From positions 1 to 64,000 of the forward strand of contig NZ_JAAZSQ010000007.1 of assembly GCF_012395835.1 (NCBI RefSeq): a stretch of DNA of 64,000 bases, read 5' to 3'. This DNA comes from Arthrobacter mobilis (lineage in GTDB: Bacteria > Actinomycetota > Actinomycetes > Actinomycetales > Micrococcaceae). Under the pieces are notes generated by a model. That model had not been told where the DNA came from and searched no databases. It was given only the letters and a program-made list of their open reading frames with translations. The position numbers and the translations under genes are program-made. This document shows positions 8,170 through 16,862 of this stretch, one piece after another (within the stretch, counting starts at the first letter, position 1; every line of letters begins with the position of its first letter).

Positions 8170-8183
8170 GATGACATGTCATC
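8170..8183. promoter_or_regulatory. Perfect 14-bp palindrome, probable operator
   Basis: GATGACATGTCATC is a perfect palindrome 50 bases upstream of the FMN reductase start and 36 bases beyond the convergent side of the HTH gene end. Its size and position suit a dimeric MarR or TetR repressor site. No regulator gene beside it is an obvious partner except the small HTH protein at 8220-8606. Confidence 0.45.
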
Positions 8184-8219
8184 ATTCCCGCGGAGGCACC
8201 TGAACGGCTGTGGGCTTGG

Positions 8220-8606
8220 TCACCCACCCGGTTCGGGCGGCGCGGCAGCGCGCTGTTCCAGCCAGGCCTGGACGTCGGCGAGCCGGATGCGCCGGTGCGT
8301 GCCGCGGTACTGGACCGGGATCGTGCCGTTGTCCGTGAGCCTGCGCATATAGGTCAGGGATACCCCCGCCACCTCCGCTGCCTGCGAGGTGTTCAGCAGC
8401 TTTTCCGCGGAGGTGACCACCACGGCCTCGCCCCGGGCGAAGCGTTCCAGCAGGTCGATGACGGCGCCGGTGGCCTGGGCGGGCAGCTTCACCGTGGTGC
8501 CGTTGACGAAGACGGTCACATCAGTGCTGTCCTCGAGGGCACGCCGCAGCCGGGCGGCCTCCTCCTCGGACAGGGCATCGGTGGTGCGGGGTTTGAACTG
8601 GGCCAT
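8220..8606 (-). CDS. Excisionase-family (MerR-like) helix-turn-helix protein
   Basis: A 128-residue protein with an excisionase-type HTH in its second half: LLNTSQAAEVAGVSLTYMRR followed by RGTHRRIRLADVQAWLEQ. The N-terminal half (VTVFVNGTTVKLPAQATGAV) resembles antitoxins that pair with PIN toxins in actinobacteria. The start at 8606 gives the MAQFKP N-terminus; no strong ribosome site is visible. The gene lies between the FMN reductase and hrpB. No PIN-domain gene is adjacent, so it is either an orphan antitoxin or a small regulator. Confidence 0.7.
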   Translation of the reverse strand: MAQFKPRTTDALSEEEAARLRRALEDSTDVTVFVNGTTVKLPAQATGAVIDLLERFARGEAVVVTSAEKLLNTSQAAEVAGVSLTYMRRLTDNGTIPVQYRGTHRRIRLADVQAWLEQRAAAPPEPGG

Positions 8607-8672
8607 GCGCCCCAGCTTAAATGACGGTCGTGTCCGGGCCGTCCGTCCCGCCCTGCAGAAGCGCGGGGCACA

Positions 8673-11324
8673 ATGGAACGCGTGACCAGTTACCCCGCGT
8701 TCCCCGCCGGCCCGTTCGACCTGGCCGCCATCGGGGCCGGGCTGGTCTTCACCGGCTCGCTGCCGGACCTGGCCGCGGTACTGGCCGGCGGCCTGCCGGC
8801 CGCCAGCGCCGTCGTCCAGGCGCCTCCGGGCACCGGCAAGACCACGCTGGTCCCGCCCCTGGTTGCCAACCTCGTCTCCGGCACCGCAGGGAGCGCCGGC
8901 GCCCGCCCGCCGCGCGTCGTGGTCACCCAGCCCCGCCGCATTGCCGCCCGCGCCGCCGCGCGCCGCCTCGCCGGGCTCGACGCCGGCGGCGTGGGCGGGC
9001 GCGTCGGCTATACCGTCCGCGGGGAACGCCGCACGGGCCCGGGCACCCTGGTCGAGTTCGTCACCCCCGGCATCCTGCTGCGCCGCCTGCTCGCCGACCC
9101 GGGGCTGGACGGGACCGCCGCCGTCATCCTCGACGAGGTCCACGAGCGCGCCCTGGAGACCGACCTGCTGCTCGGTATGCTCGGCGAGGTCCGCCAGCTG
9201 CGCGGGGACCTGGCGGTGGTGGCCATGTCCGCCACCTTGGACGCGCCGCGGTTCGCCTCGCTCCTCGGGGCGTACGACGGCGGCGGGCCGGCTCCCGTCG
9301 TCGACTGCCCGTCCGCACTGTATCCGCTGCAGGTCGAATGGGCGCCGGCGCCGGTGCCGCGGCTGGACGGCCGCGGCGTCTCCCGGGGGTTCCTGGACCA
9401 CGTGGCGGACACGGCCGCCGCCGCGCACGCGGCGGCGCTGGCCCGCGACCCTGCAGCCGATGCGCTGGTGTTCGCTCCCGGCGCCCGGGAGGTTTCGCAC
9501 ATCGCGGCCCGGCTCCGCGGCAGCACCTCGGGGACGGACATCCTGGAACTGCACGGCCAGGCCGATCCTGCCACCCAGGACCGCGCCGTCTCCGGCCGGG
9601 CTCCCGGGGAAGCCCCGCGCATCATCGTCTCCACGTCGCTGGCCGAATCCTCGCTCACCGTCCCCGGCGTGCGGCTGGTGGTCGACTCCGGGCTGGCCCG
9701 CGAACCGCGCCGGGACGCGGCCCGCGGCATGTCCGGGCTGGTGACCGTCTCCTGCTCCCGCGCCTCCGCGGAACAGCGCGCCGGACGGGCCGCCCGGCAG
9801 GGGCCGGGCACCGTCATCCGCTGCTATGACCAGAAGACGTTCGCCGCCGCCCCGGCCCACCCCACCCCGGAGATTGCGGTGGCCGACCTGGCCGGTGCCG
9901 CCCTCGTCCTCAGCTGCTGGGGCGCCCCCGGCGGTGAGGGGCTGCTGCTGCCGGACGGCCCGCCCCCGGCCGCGCTGCGCGACGCCGTCCACGTTCTGCA
10001 TGACCTCGGGGCGGTCGACGCCGGGGGCCGGGCCACCGGGCTGGGCCATCTGCTGGCCCGCATCCCGGCGGATCCGCGCCTGGCCCGTGCCCTGCTGGAC
10101 GGCGCCGGCACGGTGGGGAGGCGGAAGGCGGCCGAGGCCGTCGCCTTGGTCTCCGGCGACTTGCGCGCCCCCGGCGCGGACCTCACCAGGCTGCTGTCCG
10201 CGCTGCACTCCGGCCGGGACGCCTCGGCCCGGCGCTGGGCGGACGAGGCCCGGCGCCTGGAGGACTTCGTGCGGCAGGATGTGTCCGCCGAGGCCGCTGC
10301 TCCCGAGGATTTCCCTCCGGTGGCGGACCATGAGTCGGTGGGATTCGTCATCGCGCTGGCCTTCCCGGACCGGGTGGCGCGCCGGATGCCGGGCGCGTCG
10401 GGGGAGACCTACCTGCTGGCTTCGGGCACGCGGGCCGGGCTGCCGGCCGGCAGCCCGCTGGCCGGACACGAGTGGCTGGCCGTGGCCGAGGTGTCCCGGG
10501 TCCAGGGCCGCGAGGCCGCCGGGACCGGTGCCGTGATCCGCGCGGCCGCCCCGCTTCAGGAGGAAACCGCCCTGTCCGCGGCCCGGCACCTGCTCTCCGA
10601 TGAGATTGAGGCGAAGTTCGACGGCGGCCGGGTCGCCGCCCGGCGCGAACGCCGGCTCGGGGCCATCACGCTCTCGTCCACTCCCGTCCGCCCGTCCGCC
10701 GGCGAGGGGCGGGAGGCGGTGGCCCGCGCCCTGGAAGCCGGCGGGCTCGGAACCATCGGCTGGTCGCCCGGGGCGGACGCCCTGCGGCGCCGGCTGGCGC
10801 TGCTGCACCGCGAACTGGGCGAACCGTGGCCGGACATGTCCGAGCCGGCCCTGCTGGCCCGGCTGGACGGGTGGCTGGCCCCGGAACTGGAGGCGCTGGC
10901 CGGCGGGGCGGCAGCAGCCGGGATCGACTTGGCCGACCCGCTCCGGCGCCTGCTGCCCTGGCCGGAAGCAGCACGGCTGGACGAACTGGCACCGGAGCGG
11001 CTCGAGGTTCCGAGCGGCTCGCAGGTGCGCATCGCCTACCCCGCCCCGGAGGACGACGGCGGCCGGCCGGTCGTGGCCGTCAAGCTGCAGGAGTGCTTCG
11101 GCTGGGACCGGACGCCGCGGCTGGTGGACGGGCGGGTGCCGGTGCTGTTCCACCTGTTGTCTCCGGCTGGCCGGCCGCTGGCCGTCACGGAAGACCTGGC
11201 GTCCTTCTGGTCCGGGCCCTACGCCCAGGTTCGTGCCGAGATGCGGGGCCGCTACCCGAAGCACCCGTGGCCGGAGGATCCGTGGACGGCGCCGGCCACG
11301 GCCAGGACCAAGCGCCGGTTGTGA
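8673..11324 (+). CDS. hrpB: ATP-dependent helicase HrpB
   Basis: An 883-residue DEAH/RHA-type helicase. Walker A is APPGTGKTT (around residue 52), Walker B is the DEVHERALETD motif, and motif III is MSATLD. A helicase C-domain follows (STSLAESSLTVPGVR and the arginine-finger region QRAGRAAR). The C-terminal third is the HrpB-specific domain ending in the conserved PKHPWPEDP segment. The length is slightly above the usual 800-850 residues. ATG 8673 and GTG 8682 are both possible starts and no strong ribosome site is visible. HrpB is thought to act on RNA; its exact role is poorly known. Confidence 0.93.
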   Translation: MERVTSYPAFPAGPFDLAAIGAGLVFTGSLPDLAAVLAGGLPAASAVVQAPPGTGKTTLVPPLVANLVSGTAGSAGARPPRVVVTQPRRIAARAAARRLAGLDAGGVGGRVGYTVRGERRTGPGTLVEFVTPGILLRRLLADPGLDGTAAVILDEVHERALETDLLLGMLGEVRQLRGDLAVVAMSATLDAPRFASLLGAYDGGGPAPVVDCPSALYPLQVEWAPAPVPRLDGRGVSRGFLDHVADTAAAAHAAALARDPAADALVFAPGAREVSHIAARLRGSTSGTDILELHGQADPATQDRAVSGRAPGEAPRIIVSTSLAESSLTVPGVRLVVDSGLAREPRRDAARGMSGLVTVSCSRASAEQRAGRAARQGPGTVIRCYDQKTFAAAPAHPTPEIAVADLAGAALVLSCWGAPGGEGLLLPDGPPPAALRDAVHVLHDLGAVDAGGRATGLGHLLARIPADPRLARALLDGAGTVGRRKAAEAVALVSGDLRAPGADLTRLLSALHSGRDASARRWADEARRLEDFVRQDVSAEAAAPEDFPPVADHESVGFVIALAFPDRVARRMPGASGETYLLASGTRAGLPAGSPLAGHEWLAVAEVSRVQGREAAGTGAVIRAAAPLQEETALSAARHLLSDEIEAKFDGGRVAARRERRLGAITLSSTPVRPSAGEGREAVARALEAGGLGTIGWSPGADALRRRLALLHRELGEPWPDMSEPALLARLDGWLAPELEALAGGAAAAGIDLADPLRRLLPWPEAARLDELAPERLEVPSGSQVRIAYPAPEDDGGRPVVAVKLQECFGWDRTPRLVDGRVPVLFHLLSPAGRPLAVTEDLASFWSGPYAQVRAEMRGRYPKHPWPEDPWTAPATARTKRRL

Positions 11325-11376
11325 CGCTTCCGGTTCCTACTTGGAACCTGCAATCAGGGAAACATAGGGTAGAGAT

Positions 11377-12222
11377 ATGCCCGCCTTTAGAAACGTCCGC
11401 GCTGCAGCCCTGCCCGCCAAGCTTTCCCGATCCTGGCTTCTGGCCTCGGCCGCCGATGAAGCCAATTTCGCCCCGGCCCTTGCCTCCGAGGCGGATTCAG
11501 TGGTGTTCGACATGGAGGACGCGGTTCCGGCCCCCGGCAAGGCCGAGGCGCGCGAACGCGTGGTGGAGGCACTGTCCACCGGCATGACCGCCTGGGTGCG
11601 GGTTAACGGCATGGAAACCGAATACTGGGCCGAGGACCTGGCGGCGCTGTCCAGGGCCCCCGGCCTGCGCGGCGTCATGCTCGCCATGACCGAGCGGCCC
11701 GAGCAGGTTACGCACACGGCGATGCGCCTGCAGGCCGGCACCCCGGTGCTGGCCCTGATCGAGTCCGCCGTCGGCATCGAGAACGCGACGGCGATCGCCA
11801 AGGCTCCGGGCACCTTCCGGCTGGCGTTCGGTGTGGGCGACTTCCGGCGTGATACCGGTGCCAGCGATGACCCCATGGCCTTGGCATATGCCCGCTCCAA
11901 GCTCGTGGTGGCCTCCCGCGTGGGCCAGCTGCCCGGGCCGATCGACGGCCCCACCGTTGGTGCACTCGGCGATGAACTGCTGGCGGCCTGCAAGGTGACC
12001 GCTTCCATGGGCATGACCGGCAAGCTCTGCCTGATGGTCGAGGCTGCGGACACCATCAACAAGGGGCTGTCCCCGAGCGAGTCCGAAATCAGGTGGGCGC
12101 ACGAGCTGCTGAACGCCCACGCTGCCGGGGCCGTGGTCGGCGACGGATCCTACCTGCCGCGCCTGGCCCGTGCCGAGAAGATTTCCGCGCTCGCGGATTC
12201 CTACGGTCTCTGGAACGCTTAG
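11377..12222 (+). CDS. HpcH/HpaI (CitE-like) CoA-ester lyase
   Basis: A 281-residue TIM-barrel protein of the citrate-lyase-beta family. FDMEDAVPAPGK carries the metal-binding acidic residue, ALIESAVGIENA the second, and an early WVRVNG motif supplies the CoA-binding arginine region. AGGGTAGAGAT lies upstream of the ATG. Family members cleave or make malyl-, citramalyl- or related beta-hydroxyacyl-CoA thioesters. No citrate lyase alpha or gamma genes are nearby, so it acts as a stand-alone CitE-like lyase. Its last four bases overlap the convergent NmrA-like gene. Confidence 0.82.
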   Translation: MPAFRNVRAAALPAKLSRSWLLASAADEANFAPALASEADSVVFDMEDAVPAPGKAEARERVVEALSTGMTAWVRVNGMETEYWAEDLAALSRAPGLRGVMLAMTERPEQVTHTAMRLQAGTPVLALIESAVGIENATAIAKAPGTFRLAFGVGDFRRDTGASDDPMALAYARSKLVVASRVGQLPGPIDGPTVGALGDELLAACKVTASMGMTGKLCLMVEAADTINKGLSPSESEIRWAHELLNAHAAGAVVGDGSYLPRLARAEKISALADSYGLWNA

Positions 12223-13127
12223 CGGCCTCGCCGTTGGTCGAGTAGCTCGCGCAGGCTTAGCGGCCGGTGCCCGGTGAGCAGTTCGACGTCGTTGGTCACC
12301 TTGTCGAGCTCGCCGCAGGCAATGGCGGTGTAGGTGCTCACCCAGGCCTCCACCTGCCAGTCCGGCGCCTGGTAGCGGGCCCGCGAGGCGTAGGCCTCCT
12401 CGACGGTCTCGTTCAGGAACGACACCGGCCTGCCGGTGGCCTCGGTGATGATCGCCGCCGCCTCGGCCATGGTCAGTGACTCGGGCCCGGTCAGTTCGTA
12501 GGTAAAGCCGGCGTGCGCGAACGGCTCAGCCAGGATCTTCGCCGCCACCCGGGCCACGTCCTCCCGGGCCACGAAGCCGGCCCTGCCGTTCCCGGCCGGG
12601 CCGCGGATGATCCGCTCCGGGCCGGCGAAGTCGGTGAGCACGTCCTGGTAGAGGTTGTTCCGCAGCAGCGTGTACTTCAGCCCCGAGGCCTGCAGCTTCT
12701 CCTCGGTGGCAAAGTGGTCCCGCGCCAGCGTGAAGACCGCGTCCGGGCCCGCCCCGCAGAAGGACGTGTAGACAATGTGCTCCACGCCGGCGTCGGCAGC
12801 GGCATCAATGAACTCGAAGTGCTGCTCCAGCCGGTCCGGGGCCTCGTCGGCGGAGACCATGAACAGGGTGCGGATGCCTTGCAGCGCCGCGCCGGCGGTC
12901 TGCCGGTCGCCGTACCCGGCCTGCGCCGCCGTCGTGCCCGGCAGCTGCGGGGCACGGGCGGGATCGCGCACGATCAGCCGCACCGGAACCCCTGCCTCGG
13001 ACAGCAGCCTGGCCACGGCACCCCCGAGCCGGCCGGTGGCTCCGGTGACGGCGGTTTCGGTATTCGCTGCAGCATTCTCGGAGGCATCCGGGACGCTCTG
13101 CGGATCGGTACCCATGGGCTCCAGCAT
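12219..13127 (-). CDS. NmrA-like / QorB-type NAD(P)-binding protein
   Basis: About 302 residues. The extended-SDR Rossmann motif TGATGRLGG lies near the N-terminus, and the atypical SDR pattern lacks YxxxK. FTYELTGPESLTMAEAAAII is typical of the NAD(P)H:quinone oxidoreductase 2-like group. Two starts are possible: ATG 13127 without a ribosome site, and ATG 13115 with GGAG very close upstream. The gene is convergent with the CitE-like lyase and overlaps it by four bases. It may sense or use NADPH; the substrate is unknown. Confidence 0.78.
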   Translation of the reverse strand: MLEPMGTDPQSVPDASENAAANTETAVTGATGRLGGAVARLLSEAGVPVRLIVRDPARAPQLPGTTAAQAGYGDRQTAGAALQGIRTLFMVSADEAPDRLEQHFEFIDAAADAGVEHIVYTSFCGAGPDAVFTLARDHFATEEKLQASGLKYTLLRNNLYQDVLTDFAGPERIIRGPAGNGRAGFVAREDVARVAAKILAEPFAHAGFTYELTGPESLTMAEAAAIITEATGRPVSFLNETVEEAYASRARYQAPDWQVEAWVSTYTAIACGELDKVTNDVELLTGHRPLSLRELLDQRRGR

Positions 13128-13215
13128 AGGCCGTACCGGGCGCAGTCCGGGCAGTGTTCATGAAGAGTTTTCCTGTCTGTATCCAGCGGATACCACGCGG
13201 GCTTACCATGTCGCT

Positions 13216-14064
13216 GTGGGCGGTATTTATGTTGCCTTGGGGGACAGTTTTACCGAGGGTGTAGGGGACAGGAACCCACGCCTGCCCAACGGCGTGCGCG
13301 GCTGGGCGGACCGGGTGGCCAAGCAGCTGGCCAAGCAGGATCCGGGGTGGCGCTATGCCAACCTGGCCGTGCGCAGCAAGCGGCTGGACCAGATTGTCGA
13401 GGACCAGCTGGAGCCGGCCGTGGCCATGGGGCCGACGCTGATTTCCTTCTACGCCGGCGGCAACGACATCCTGGAGATCCGCCAGGACATGTCGTCCCTG
13501 ATGAAGCGCTACGAGGCGGCGGTGCAGCGCCTGGCCGCCACCGGCGCGCGGCTGGTGCTGTTCACCGGCTTCGACGTCATGCTGCCGCCGGTGCTCGAGC
13601 ACATGAAGCGGCGGAACTGGCTGTACAACGAGGCCGTCCGGGACATCGCCCGGCGCTACAACGCGCTGCTGGTGGACCACTGGGCCTTCGAGGTCTACCA
13701 GGACCCGCGGCTGTGGGACTCGGACCGGCTGCACATGTCCCCGGCAGGGCACCGGCTGATGGCCGGCAAGGTGCTGGATGTGCTGGGCGTGCGGCACACG
13801 CTCAAGCCGGTGGTACTGGGTCCGTTCCAGCGCGGCAGCTGGCTGGAACGGACCCAGCGCGACTGGCAGTGGCTCGACGAATGGGTCTTCCCGCTGTTCG
13901 GCCGCAAGCTGCGCCGGGTCACCCTCGGCGATGCGCTCTCCCCACGCTGGCCCGAGCCGGTCGAGGTCTCGCGCGGCCTGCGGAAACTGGCCCGGGAACG
14001 CCTGCAGCAGGCGCCGGCCGGCGGATCAGCCGTGCACGGCGCCGGTGCCTCCCCGGCTCATTGA
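13216..14064 (+). CDS. SGNH/GDSL-family hydrolase
   Basis: About 282 residues. Block I GDSFTEG carries the catalytic Ser near the N-terminus, YAGGNDI is block III, and DRLHMSPAGH carries the catalytic Asp/His pair. No signal peptide is visible, so it is cytoplasmic. The best start is the GTG at 13216, which directly precedes GGIYVALGDSF. No good Shine-Dalgarno is seen, so a leaderless message is possible. It is an esterase or lipase of unknown specificity. The C-terminal 90 residues are basic and rich in Trp/Arg, without a recognised domain. Confidence 0.85.
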   Translation: MGGIYVALGDSFTEGVGDRNPRLPNGVRGWADRVAKQLAKQDPGWRYANLAVRSKRLDQIVEDQLEPAVAMGPTLISFYAGGNDILEIRQDMSSLMKRYEAAVQRLAATGARLVLFTGFDVMLPPVLEHMKRRNWLYNEAVRDIARRYNALLVDHWAFEVYQDPRLWDSDRLHMSPAGHRLMAGKVLDVLGVRHTLKPVVLGPFQRGSWLERTQRDWQWLDEWVFPLFGRKLRRVTLGDALSPRWPEPVEVSRGLRKLARERLQQAPAGGSAVHGAGASPAH

Positions 14065-14074
14065 GGCTTCCGTT

Positions 14075-14156
14075 CCGTAGTGTCCGGCTTTCAACGGGTA
14101 CGACGGCGTGTCCGCGCCGTTGCGGGCCGTCCGGCTGCCAGACCGGGACACTACGG
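14075..14156. repeat. Intergenic palindrome P3
   Basis: An 82-bp element with perfect 11-bp ends CCGTAGTGTCC (14075-14085) and GGACACTACGG (14146-14156) and GC-rich inner dyads. It lies between the SGNH hydrolase and the MFS gene. Parts of it (CCGGCTGCC followed by GGACAC) recur near 28311-28336 and 49022-49050, so it may be a dispersed repeat rather than only a terminator. Confidence 0.65.
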
Positions 14157-14235
14157 TACCGGCGAGGCCCGTCGCCCCCGGACCGGTCTGCGGCGATACG
14201 CTGAGTGAAACTGTTCACATAAAGCGAGGACGCAG

Positions 14236-15516
14236 ATGACCTTCCAGGAAGCCGGCGGGCAGGGCAGCGGGACCTCCCCGGCGCTGCCGCCACCGGCCCT
14301 GCGGGAGCCCGTCGAGCGGGTGCGCGCCGGCTGGATCAGCGCGGTGATCCTGGCCAACCTGGGCATCAACGCGGCCTTTTTCGGGCCCCTGCAGGTGCTG
14401 CTGGCCCAGCAGTCCCAGTATTTCGACCCCGTCAACAAGGAAGCAGTGCTGGCCCTGGCCACGGGCTGCGGCGCGGCAGTCTCCCTGGTGGCCAACCCGG
14501 TGGCCGGGGCGCTGAGCGACAGGACCATCTCGCGCTTCGGCCGCCGCGTGCCCTGGGTCCTCGCCGGCACCGTCCTGGCTTTCACCGCGCTGTTGCTGCT
14601 GGCCGGGGCGCCGGGCATCGCCGTCATGGTGCTGGGCTGGTGCCTTGTGCAGGCCGGCTGCAACGGCGCCTACGCGGCGGTCACTGCGTCGATCCCGGAC
14701 CGGGTCCCCACGTTCCAGCGGGGCCAGGTGGGCGGGCTGGCCGCCTTGGGGCAGACCGTCGGCATCGTGTTCGGGGCGCTGCTGGCTACGCTTGCCGGGG
14801 GGTTCGTGCTCGGCTACCTCTACTGCGCCGTGTTCCTGCTGGCCTGCGCGCTGCCGTTCCTGTTCCATGGGCGCAGCGCACCGCTGGACCGCGCGGACAG
14901 GCCGCCGTTCCGGTGGGCGGCATTTCTGAAGGGCTTCTACATCTCGCCGCGCAGGTACCCGGACTTCGGCTGGGCCTGGCTGACCCGCTTCCTGGTCAAC
15001 CTCGGCAACAACCTGTTCACGCTCTACCTCTTCTACTTCCTGCAGGACGCCGTGGACCATCCCGATCCCGCCGCGGGCGTGCTCGTTCTTACCGGCATCT
15101 ATGCGGTCGCGGTGATGGTCACTGCCGTCCTCGGCGGCCCCTGGAGCGACAAGGTGGGCCGGCGCAAGCCCTTCGTCATCGCCTCCTCGGCCACGATTGC
15201 CACGGCGTCGGTGGTCGTCGCCTTCGCACAGACCTGGACGGCGGCCCTGGTCGCGGCGGCGGTGCTCGGGATCGGGTTCGGCATGTTCCTCGCGGTGGAC
15301 TTCGCCCTGCTGACCCAGGTCCTGCCCAGCGCTGCCGACCGCGGCAAGGACCTGGGCGTGTTCAACATCGCCAATTCCTCCCCGCAGGTGATTGCCCCGC
15401 TGCTTGCGGCCCCGATCGTGCTCTACCTCGGCGGGTACAGCACGCTTTTCCTGGTCTCCGCGGTGATCGGGCTGCTCGGGGCGGTCTTCGTCGTGAAGAT
15501 CCGGGGCGTGCGCTAG
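14236..15516 (+). CDS. MFS transporter (SLC45/GPH-like sugar transporter type)
   Basis: A 426-residue, 12-TM major-facilitator protein. The loop 2-3 motif appears as GALSDRTISRFGRRVPW and recurs in the second half as GGPWSDKVGRRKPF. The N-terminal and central loops resemble the GPH/SLC45 sugar-transporter group more than drug exporters. GCGAGGA precedes the ATG. It is a single gene downstream of palindrome P3 and upstream of the PEBP gene. The substrate, possibly a disaccharide, is inferred only from family likeness. Confidence 0.82.
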   Translation: MTFQEAGGQGSGTSPALPPPALREPVERVRAGWISAVILANLGINAAFFGPLQVLLAQQSQYFDPVNKEAVLALATGCGAAVSLVANPVAGALSDRTISRFGRRVPWVLAGTVLAFTALLLLAGAPGIAVMVLGWCLVQAGCNGAYAAVTASIPDRVPTFQRGQVGGLAALGQTVGIVFGALLATLAGGFVLGYLYCAVFLLACALPFLFHGRSAPLDRADRPPFRWAAFLKGFYISPRRYPDFGWAWLTRFLVNLGNNLFTLYLFYFLQDAVDHPDPAAGVLVLTGIYAVAVMVTAVLGGPWSDKVGRRKPFVIASSATIATASVVVAFAQTWTAALVAAAVLGIGFGMFLAVDFALLTQVLPSAADRGKDLGVFNIANSSPQVIAPLLAAPIVLYLGGYSTLFLVSAVIGLLGAVFVVKIRGVR

Positions 15517-15629
15517 CCAACGACGGCGGACGGCACCTCGCGCACCCGCCGTCGTCCGCCTCTCCCCGCTGGAGCCCGGGCGCGGTAGCCTGAGTAGACC
15601 CGCGCACCCGATGCGAAGGAGGATCCATC

Positions 15630-16130
15630 ATGGCCCCTGCAACCGAGGACCCGTCGGCTGGCAAGGCCGAAAGCATGACGCTGACCAGCCGGGCGATTCC
15701 GGACGGCTCCGTCATCCAGCCCGACTACGCAGCCAAGGGCGCGGGCGGGCAGAACCACGTGCCGGACCTGCACTGGGAGGGAGCTCCCGAGGGCACCAGG
15801 AGCTTCGCGGTCACCTGCGTCGACCCGGACGCCCCGCGCGGCGACTTCTGGCACTGGATCGAATTCGACATCCCCGCCGGCACCACGGACTTCGGCTCAG
15901 ACGCGCAGGTCGGCGGCACCGTGACGGTGGCCAACGACTACGGCCATCCCGGCTACGGCGGCCCGAACCCGCCCGCCGGTGAGACGCACCGCTACATTTT
16001 CACCGTCCATGCCCTGGACGTGGAGAAACTGGGGGTGCCCGCCCGCGCGGACCACGCGACCGCGCGCTCGGCGATCAACCAGCACACCCTCGCCCAAGGA
16101 TCATTCACCGCCACCTTCTCGGCCCGCTGA
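15630..16130 (+). CDS. YbhB/YbcL-type PEBP family protein
   Basis: A 166-residue phosphatidylethanolamine-binding-like protein. The family motifs CVDPDAPRGDFWHWI and YGGPNPPAGETHRY form the ligand pocket. AAGGAGG stands upstream of the ATG. No signal peptide is present, so it is cytoplasmic as in Escherichia coli YbhB. The bacterial function of these proteins is not settled; kinase-inhibitor names come from eukaryotic relatives. It has no operon partner. Confidence 0.88.
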   Translation: MAPATEDPSAGKAESMTLTSRAIPDGSVIQPDYAAKGAGGQNHVPDLHWEGAPEGTRSFAVTCVDPDAPRGDFWHWIEFDIPAGTTDFGSDAQVGGTVTVANDYGHPGYGGPNPPAGETHRYIFTVHALDVEKLGVPARADHATARSAINQHTLAQGSFTATFSAR

Positions 16131-16271
16131 TCTCCGCCTCCTGGCTTCGCCAGCGGCCCGGCGGAACATCCATGCGCACGTCCCCGTTGTCTAAAGGGGG
16201 AGTTTCCGCCTGCAGACTTTTTCTACAGGTCGTAGAATGGATGTGTCCGGCCCATCTGGAGGAGGAAGCAC

Positions 16272-16853
16272 ATGGAGATATTCCTGGGCCTTCCGCTGGG
16301 CTGGGCAGTTCTGGCGCTCTTCGGTGTGGTGATGCTGCGCGCCAACGCCACCTACTGGCTGGGCCGCGGCCTCGCCGCCGGCGCCCGGCGCAGCCGCCTG
16401 GAAAAGCGCCTCGACAACAACGTCATGCACCGCGCCGGGCACCTCATCAATAAGTTCGGGCCGTTCGCGGTCACCCTCTGCTTCCTCACCGTCGGTCTGC
16501 AGACGGCCGTCATCGTCAGCTCCGGTCTGGCCCGCATGCCGCAGCGCCGCTTTCTCCCGGCCGTCGTACTGGGCGGGCTGATCTGGGCCGTCGTCTACGC
16601 GACCATCGGCCTGGCCGCGCTGGCCGCCTGGTTCACGCTGATGCTGGAGTCTCCCGTCACCGCGGCGGCGCTGGCCGTCGCCGTGGTGGTGGCAATTGTC
16701 TGGGTGATCTGGCGCAGCCGCCGCCGGCAGGTTCCGGACACTGCTCCTGCCGACGACGGCAGTGCGGGCGGCGCGGGCGATGACGCCGGCGGTGGCCGCC
16801 TGGCCGCCGACCCGGCTGCGCCACCGCGTAGCGGCCCCCGCACCCGGCCGTAG
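16272..16853 (+). CDS. DedA/VTT-domain membrane protein
   Basis: A 193-residue membrane protein with TM segments at the N-terminus, around residues 70-90 and 100-150. The conserved FGPFAVTLCFLTVGLQTAVIVSSGLARMP region matches the SNARE-associated/VTT (DedA) core. The tail after about residue 150 is disordered and rich in Asp, Ala and Arg. GGAGGAGGAAG gives a strong ribosome site. DedA proteins take part in lipid carrier flipping and membrane homeostasis. It is shorter than most DedA proteins. Nine bases separate it from the DUF456 gene, so the two are likely co-transcribed. Confidence 0.75.
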   Translation: MEIFLGLPLGWAVLALFGVVMLRANATYWLGRGLAAGARRSRLEKRLDNNVMHRAGHLINKFGPFAVTLCFLTVGLQTAVIVSSGLARMPQRRFLPAVVLGGLIWAVVYATIGLAALAAWFTLMLESPVTAAALAVAVVVAIVWVIWRSRRRQVPDTAPADDGSAGGAGDDAGGGRLAADPAAPPRSGPRTRP

Positions 16854-16862
16854 GCTGGGAGC

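Noticed and set aside
8220-11264. 1014-codon open frame on the minus strand across hrpB
   Set aside because: It is the antisense shadow of the high-GC hrpB gene; only its last 128 codons (8220-8606) are a real gene.
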